This document shows, piece after piece, positions 59,951 through 64,000 of a stretch of 64,000 nt of DNA. Source of the stretch: Microcaldota archaeon (GTDB lineage Archaea; Micrarchaeota; Micrarchaeia; Micrarchaeales; Micrarchaeaceae); contig JAKAWW010000001.1 of the NCBI GenBank assembly GCA_021816895.1, positions 124,001 through 188,000 on the forward strand, read 5' to 3'. Every line of letters begins with the position of its first letter. Position 1 is the stretch's first letter. The notes beneath the pieces were generated by a model. The model saw only the letters and a program-made list of their open reading frames with translations. It searched no databases and had not been told where the DNA came from. The position numbers and the translations under genes are program-made.

Positions 59951-60183
59951 GGTTGACTGCGCTTCGGCTTGGTCCTGTATCTTAAGAGCATAGCCCTATT
60001 GCACGCTTTCGCTTTATGCTTAAGGTTGCTCCTTCCGGCCTGGCCTGGTTCACATAGAGGGCCACCACCTAAGGCAGGGCTTCATCACATCGGCACAGGC
60101 CTTGCAGGGCCTTAAGCCACGCATCTGGCACTGGCCCGCCGAAAGGGATTTGCGTATGGGAAACCCTTAGCTTCCCGGCCTAT
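59951..60183 (-). ncRNA. ffs: Signal recognition particle RNA (7S)
   Basis: On the minus strand the SRP S-domain core is present: GTGAACC, CAGGCC, then GGAAGGAGCAACC, the conserved helix 8 loop region that binds SRP54. The 5' part (GGCCGGGAAG...GGGTTTCCC) forms an Alu-like domain, and GGCCTGT/ACAGGACC flank the central helix. A TATA box lies about 26-34 bases before the inferred 5' end. Ends are approximate. At about 230 bases it is shorter than the roughly 300 bases usual for archaea. Confidence 0.85.
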
Positions 60184-60208
60184 CTGCCAAGGATTAATTC
60201 GCCTTTTA

Positions 60209-60217
60209 CATATAAAT
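60209..60217 (-). promoter_or_regulatory. TATA box of the SRP RNA gene
   Basis: ATTTATATG on the minus strand. Transcription about 25 bases downstream would begin at roughly 60183-60185, matching the start of the folded RNA. Confidence 0.65.
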
Positions 60218-60346
60218 AGGTATCTCAAATGGCTCTGTGCAGGAAAAATGTGTATCTGCATAAATGCTTTGTTATAGGTGCTTTTTAATATTTGCTATGG
60301 CTAATTTATCTCTAGTCTTATTGTTGCATAAAGGCACTGATATCAC

Positions 60347-60760
60347 ATGAGTGACGAAGATTACGAGAAGCTGCTTGACAGGGCGTTTTCGCAGCTGCCC
60401 ACGCTTAGCGCTAGCAAGGAGGATTTTGTCATACCAAGAGCAGACATGCTTATCCAAGGCAGCAAGACCATAATAAGGAACCTGTATCCGATAGCCGACA
60501 AGGCAAGACGGAAGCCTGAAGATATTGCGCGCTATATAAGCAAGGAGCTGAGCGTGCCTGTAAGCATAGACGAGCAGCGTATGACCATAAGCGGCAGGTT
60601 CACCCAGGACGAGCTTGACGCAAAAATTCATAAATATTTTGAGATATATGTTATATGCAAGGAATGCCACAAGCCTGATACCCATCTGGAGAGCGCGGAC
60701 CGCGGCATGTATATTGTTTGCGAGGCATGCGGCGCAAGATACTGGGTGAAGGGCTATTAA
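60347..60760 (+). CDS. eif2b: Translation initiation factor aIF2 beta subunit
   Basis: A 137-residue beta subunit of the aIF2 complex that delivers initiator tRNA. The N-terminal helical region is followed by the core domain (PTLSASKEDFVIPRA, TIIRNLYPIADKARR) and the C-terminal zinc ribbon CKEC...CEAC. Length and order are standard. It is followed 11 bases later by aIF1A, so two initiation factors share a unit. Confidence 0.95.
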   Translation: MSDEDYEKLLDRAFSQLPTLSASKEDFVIPRADMLIQGSKTIIRNLYPIADKARRKPEDIARYISKELSVPVSIDEQRMTISGRFTQDELDAKIHKYFEIYVICKECHKPDTHLESADRGMYIVCEACGARYWVKGY

Positions 60761-60771
60761 TAAATGGTTTT

Positions 60772-61068
60772 ATGCGTACTGAACAAAACGTAACATACAC
60801 ATTGAAATTGCCCATGGGCAGCGAGGTAGTCGGCAAAGTCACCCGCATAGCAGGCGCTACACGTTTCTTCGTCAAATGCAATGACGGGAAGGAGCGCATA
60901 TGCACCATACCTGGCAGGTTGAGGCGCAGATTCTGGATAAAGGTCAACGACATAGTGCTTGTCAAGCCGTGGGTCGTGCAGAGTGACGAGCGCGGGGATA
61001 TAATATGGCGCTACAGCATGATGGACATAGGCAAGCTTCGTGCCAAAAACCTGCTAACGAACATATGA
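60772..61068 (+). CDS. eif1a: Translation initiation factor aIF1A
   Basis: A 98-residue OB-fold factor binding the ribosomal A site. Core features are LPMGSEVVGKVTRIAGATRF, KERICTIPGRLRRRFWI and VLVKPWVVQ. The C-terminal acidic tail of the eukaryotic factor is absent, as in archaea. ATG 60772 gives the normal family start. Confidence 0.95.
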   Translation: MRTEQNVTYTLKLPMGSEVVGKVTRIAGATRFFVKCNDGKERICTIPGRLRRRFWIKVNDIVLVKPWVVQSDERGDIIWRYSMMDIGKLRAKNLLTNI

Positions 61069-61095
61069 TGTTTACCAAATAAAAAGGTGCTTTGT

Positions 61096-62778
61096 GTGGT
61101 AAGATTTGTTCTTGTATCTGACAACACACTAGTGTATGATTTTCGCCATTTCCCACTTTTGGATTTCCTTCCAAGTGCTCCAAGCCATGCAATACCCTCT
61201 ACAATATACAAATTCCTTAGGGGCAAGCCTGTTCCTGCCACTTCAAGAGGCGAGCTGAGGTTTGCGCCATACGGTCTCAGGAAGATAGAAGCCGCTCTGC
61301 TGCAAAGGTACAAGCCGGAAGAGGTGGCAGTGGCTCATCCTGATTATCTGGGCAAGCTGATAAGCGACGACACCGAAATAATAGCGGTGCACACCATGGA
61401 TCCGTTTGGCCTTGGCCCTACTACCATGTCTTACTACGCGCTCTTCGGCGGCAACGAGCTTCAGGCATGGGTGCGCAGGGAGTGGGACGAGCTCATAGAA
61501 AAAATTAATGCTGCAAGAATAGGCAAGAAGGCGAAGCTCATTATAGGCGGCCCTGGCGTATGGGAATACACGCTGCTCGAAGATGAGATAGAAAGGCAGC
61601 ACATCGACTTCCTATTCCAAGGCGAGGCAGACGAGGTTGTTGCAGATTTGTTCGAGTTCATATCAACGGGGCATGGTGACGGCTCATTTTCAAACAGCTA
61701 CGTTACATACAGCGACACATTCCAAAGGAGCATAGTGCAGCATGATAAATTCCTTTCGAGAGGCAACAAGTACAAACTGTATCCGAACCTAGAAGAAATA
61801 CCACTTATAGTAAAGCCTTCCATGGATTCGCTCGTGGAAGTGATGCGCGGCTGCGGCATAGGCTGCGACTTCTGCGAAGTTACGCTGCGCCCACTAAGGT
61901 ACCAGCCGGTTGAAAACATAGCAAAAGAGATAAAGGTGAACGTGGCGGCAGGCTACTCAAATGCATGGCTGCATTCCGATGAAATATTCGGCTACATGCA
62001 TTTCCAGAACTTCGTTCCTAACGAAGATGCGCTTGTAAACCTCTTCACAACTGTAATGCAAATTCCGGGTATAAAGATAACCAATCCTACCCACGGCCGC
62101 ATATCCCCTGCAGCTGCGTATCCTGAGCTTATAGAGAAGCTGTCGAAGATAGTCCGCGCCGGCCCAAGGAGGTGGATAGGTGTGCAGGTCGGCCTTGAAA
62201 CAGGAAGCGAGAAGTTAGCCAAGATGCACATGCCGGCAAAGACGCTGCCGCTTAAGATAGGAGTTGACGGAAGCTGGCAGGAGATTGTGTGGAACGGCGT
62301 CCACAACATGAACAAGTACTATTGGAGGCCTGCATTCACGGTGCAGGTGGGGCAGGCCGGAGAGACCGACGAAGACAATTGGGATACCGTAGCTCTTATA
62401 AACAGGCTGAGCAGTTCTGTAGTTGATGGCAGGCCTTTCGAGTTCACTGTGACTCCTTTGTACAACATGCCTCTTGGCCGCATCAAGGCAAAGAAGGTAA
62501 ACTTTGCCGACACGCTCAGCATTTCAGCGCTTGCCGTATACTATGCTTCATACGCCCATCTTGCCAAGATGGCTGCCAGGGATTCAAGGAAAGAGGCAAA
62601 GGGCTCGCCGTTGGTAAGGATTGGCACCTCTTCGCTAATCTCGCTTGGCGGCTACATAATGCTGAAGACTGTTGAAAAAATAGCAAGAAAGGCTGGCCTT
62701 GACATAGAAAAGGCAAAGCGTTACGGCACAAGCGGCAGCAAGGAAATAGAAAGCTGGGCTGTTGCCGAGAAGCTATAG
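61096..62778 (+). CDS. B12-binding-type radical SAM protein
   Basis: A 560-residue protein. Residues about 90-200 resemble the B12-binding domain (IIAVHTMDPFGLGP, KLIIGGPGVWEY, FLFQGEADEVV), but the cobalamin-ligating DxHxxG is not evident. The radical SAM cluster is CGIGCDFC near residue 255 (Cx3Cx2C), followed by IGVQVGLETGSEKLAK. The C-terminal part is helical. This group includes methyltransferases, tRNA methylthiolases and lipid-modifying enzymes; the product cannot be named. GTG 61096 follows an AAAGGTG site. The next genes are small GNAT and Cgi121. Confidence 0.88.
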   Translation: MVRFVLVSDNTLVYDFRHFPLLDFLPSAPSHAIPSTIYKFLRGKPVPATSRGELRFAPYGLRKIEAALLQRYKPEEVAVAHPDYLGKLISDDTEIIAVHTMDPFGLGPTTMSYYALFGGNELQAWVRREWDELIEKINAARIGKKAKLIIGGPGVWEYTLLEDEIERQHIDFLFQGEADEVVADLFEFISTGHGDGSFSNSYVTYSDTFQRSIVQHDKFLSRGNKYKLYPNLEEIPLIVKPSMDSLVEVMRGCGIGCDFCEVTLRPLRYQPVENIAKEIKVNVAAGYSNAWLHSDEIFGYMHFQNFVPNEDALVNLFTTVMQIPGIKITNPTHGRISPAAAYPELIEKLSKIVRAGPRRWIGVQVGLETGSEKLAKMHMPAKTLPLKIGVDGSWQEIVWNGVHNMNKYYWRPAFTVQVGQAGETDEDNWDTVALINRLSSSVVDGRPFEFTVTPLYNMPLGRIKAKKVNFADTLSISALAVYYASYAHLAKMAARDSRKEAKGSPLVRIGTSSLISLGGYIMLKTVEKIARKAGLDIEKAKRYGTSGSKEIESWAVAEKL

Positions 62779-62786
62779 GTATTTGG

Positions 62787-63062
62787 ATGGCGCGCATACT
62801 GCATGACAGGAAGGAAGGCAGATTCTACATGCGCACGCCAGATGGCGATGCAGAGCTCCTTTACGGCGTAAGGTCAGGCATAATGTACATCTACCACACA
62901 TACGTTCCTGAAGGCGCCCGCAACGAAGGCATAGCGGAAAAGCTCGCTGATGCCGCCTTTGCGTTCGCGATAAAGAGCAAGCTTAAGGTAAAGCCTGCTT
63001 GCAGCTATATAGAATACTATCTTTCAAAGCGTAAGGAGATGCAGATTTATGCAGTACAATGA
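62787..63062 (+). CDS. Small GNAT-fold acetyltransferase (YjdJ-like)
   Basis: A 91-residue minimal N-acetyltransferase. The core is YIYHTYVPEGARNEGIAEKL (acetyl-CoA pyrophosphate-binding RxxGIAxKL) and VKPACSYIEYYL, matching the short YjdJ/YidJ type that lacks several GNAT strands. Substrate unknown. It starts eight bases after the radical SAM stop and overlaps cgi121 by 14 bases, so the three are one unit. Confidence 0.88.
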   Translation: MARILHDRKEGRFYMRTPDGDAELLYGVRSGIMYIYHTYVPEGARNEGIAEKLADAAFAFAIKSKLKVKPACSYIEYYLSKRKEMQIYAVQ

Positions 63063-63525
63063 CGAGATGCTCGACGCACCTGACGAGATATTCAAGAAAT
63101 TTTATCCTAGTGCAGGCATTGAAAAGATACTGGAAAAAGCGCAGGAGCTTAGCTTGGGCAGCACCGTGGTGCAGGTATTCGATGCCCGTGCCATATTTAG
63201 CAGGGAGCATCTTCAGCTTGCTTATGCGAACGCTGTGCTTGCCACAATAGAGAAAAGAAGCAGGTCAAAAAGCATATCGATGGAGATGATGCTGTATGCA
63301 GCGCTGACTCTGCAGATAAGCGACGCAATAAAATTGGTCGGAATAAAGGGCAGCACTGAGGCAGTGCTATTTTCAAACAGTAATGAAGCGTATAACCGCA
63401 TCAAAGGCATGCTTGGCCGCGTAGGGGAACTTGGCGGCACAAACGACAGTGCTTTGAAAATATTGGGCGTCAATGATTTCCAGGGCATCATGAACAAGAT
63501 GTCGCTGATGAGTATAAGCGACTAG
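63049..63525 (+). CDS. cgi121: KEOPS subunit Cgi121
   Basis: A 158-residue KEOPS accessory subunit that binds the tRNA acceptor end and Bud32. It has the family patterns VVQVFDARAIFSREHLQLAYANA, then MEMMLYAALTLQISDAIKLVGIKG. The start overlaps the GNAT gene by 14 bases. Kae1 and Bud32 are 50 kb away. The 3' end overlaps the convergent nuclease gene by four bases. Confidence 0.85.
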   Translation: MQYNDEMLDAPDEIFKKFYPSAGIEKILEKAQELSLGSTVVQVFDARAIFSREHLQLAYANAVLATIEKRSRSKSISMEMMLYAALTLQISDAIKLVGIKGSTEAVLFSNSNEAYNRIKGMLGRVGELGGTNDSALKILGVNDFQGIMNKMSLMSISD

Positions 63526-64000
63526 CCCTTATACTGCCTATTAAGGATCTTGGCAATAAGTTCAGCCTTCTTTTTGCCTATCTTGTCTACGGACATGAGC
63601 TCCTCGCTGCTGGCATTTGCTATGTTTCTTATCGATCCAAAATGTGCAAGCAGCGACCTGGCTATCTTGGCGCCTACACCTGGAAGATTCCCTACAATAA
63701 GCTCTTGGAACTGCGTGTCATTGTACGCCCTGGCGCCTCCCTTGGGCGAAGGTTCCCTCTGCTTGTCTGCTTGCTCGTGTTTTGCAAGGCTTGCCATGAG
63801 CTCTGCTGTCTCTTTGCTGCTTTCCGTGGCTATGCATACTATGCCGTATTCGATGTATATATAAGTGATAGTGCCATTTATTACAGCACTTTTGAGCCTG
63901 AATTCGCCATCGCCCTCTATTATCAGGATTGGAAATTCATAGTGCTCTTTTAGCCTGTGTATCTGGTCGAATAGCCTTCCATCGATGAGCGAGCTTTCGA
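63522..64000 (-). CDS. XPF/Mus81-family nuclease, C-terminal part (5' end beyond window)
   Basis: The frame is open to the last base, giving 158 C-terminal residues. The first visible segment, SSLIDGRLFDQIHRLKEHY and PILIIEGD, is the second half of the ERCC4 nuclease domain; the catalytic ERKxxxD would lie just upstream. A linker with QREPSPKGGAR follows, then a helix-hairpin-helix pair: NLPGVGAKIARSLLAHFGSI and MSVDKIGKKKAELIAKIL. It could be a Hef-type helicase-nuclease or a short XPF; the part shown cannot decide. Paired with XPD, it suggests structure-specific repair. Confidence 0.88.
   Translation of the reverse strand, partial: ESSLIDGRLFDQIHRLKEHYEFPILIIEGDGEFRLKSAVINGTITYIYIEYGIVCIATESSKETAELMASLAKHEQADKQREPSPKGGARAYNDTQFQELIVGNLPGVGAKIARSLLAHFGSIRNIANASSEELMSVDKIGKKKAELIAKILNRQYKG

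Noticed and set aside
1-64000. Ribosomal RNA genes, CRISPR arrays or a prophage
   Set aside because: I saw no conserved rRNA stretches, no repeat-spacer array and no phage structural genes.

Overview
The window is archaeal chromosome. Supporting genes are deoxyhypusine synthase, Dph2, aIF1, aIF1A, aIF2-beta, aEF1-beta, ribosomal proteins eS8, uL29 and L10e, MCM, Top6A, Rad50, XPD, an XPF-type nuclease, prefoldin alpha, FtsY, membrane LonB, the KEOPS subunits Kae1, Bud32 and Cgi121, and an archaeal SRP RNA. Genes are tightly packed, with many 1-4 base stop/start overlaps. Leaders are short, TATA boxes lie about 25-40 bases before starts, and T-rich tracts end transcription units. There are GTG and TTG starts, two tRNAs interrupted by short introns at unusual positions, and many membrane or surface proteins without bacterial counterparts. 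This fits a small-genome DPANN-type lineage. A Micrarchaeota-like relative is my best guess, but that placement is inference from gene content and not a phylogeny.

Layout. 1-9.7 kb: first FtsZ (cut by the window edge), tRNA-Gly, a protein with an internal duplication, a HAD nucleotidase, deoxyhypusine synthase, acylphosphatase, an SPFH protein, an ABC-2 exporter, and a K+-independent H+-pyrophosphatase. 9.7-11.06 kb: a solitary tnpB element with terminal hairpins. 11-13.2 kb: a minus-strand information operon (uL29, aIF1, Kae1, Bud32). 13.3-23.3 kb: an envelope or glycan region with two GT-C membrane glycosyltransferases, a GT2 enzyme, a second ABC-2 exporter, a radical SAM enzyme, an exported anchored protein and a NodU-type carbamoyltransferase. 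23.4-34.7 kb: LonB, Top6A, a secretion/pilus ATPase, FtsY, prefoldin, Rad50, second FtsZ, L10e, Dph2. 34.7-36 kb: two recently duplicated class III signal peptide pilins. 36-44.9 kb: glutamate dehydrogenase, MCM, eS8, an ornithine carbamoyltransferase-like enzyme, an aminotransferase overlapping an intron-containing tRNA-Val, and an RPA-like protein.

44.9-55.9 kb is the most unusual part. It holds a double-AAA Cdc48-like ATPase with a polytopic membrane domain in place of the usual N domain, and a secreted Lon-like serine protease with a C-terminal anchor. It also holds a membrane protein with a phospholipase D-like tail and a 941-residue pilin-type stalk protein. The stalk protein combines a class III signal peptide, an InlB-like repeat, Thr/Ser stalks, Cys-rich modules and a C-terminal Hint (intein-like) fold that has lost every catalytic residue. 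Two anchored glycoprotein-like genes follow it. 55.9-64 kb: XPD, a presenilin-type protease, tRNA-Ser with a D-loop intron, a frameshifted HD phosphohydrolase, SRP RNA, aIF2-beta, aIF1A, a B12-type radical SAM protein, a small GNAT protein, Cgi121 and the end of an XPF-family nuclease.

The pilus/secretion ATPase (26.5 kb), the two pilins (35 kb) and the stalk protein (51 kb) are plausibly parts of one surface-appendage system scattered over the chromosome. No pilin peptidase or platform membrane protein is seen here. All function calls come from reading motifs; no database search was run.
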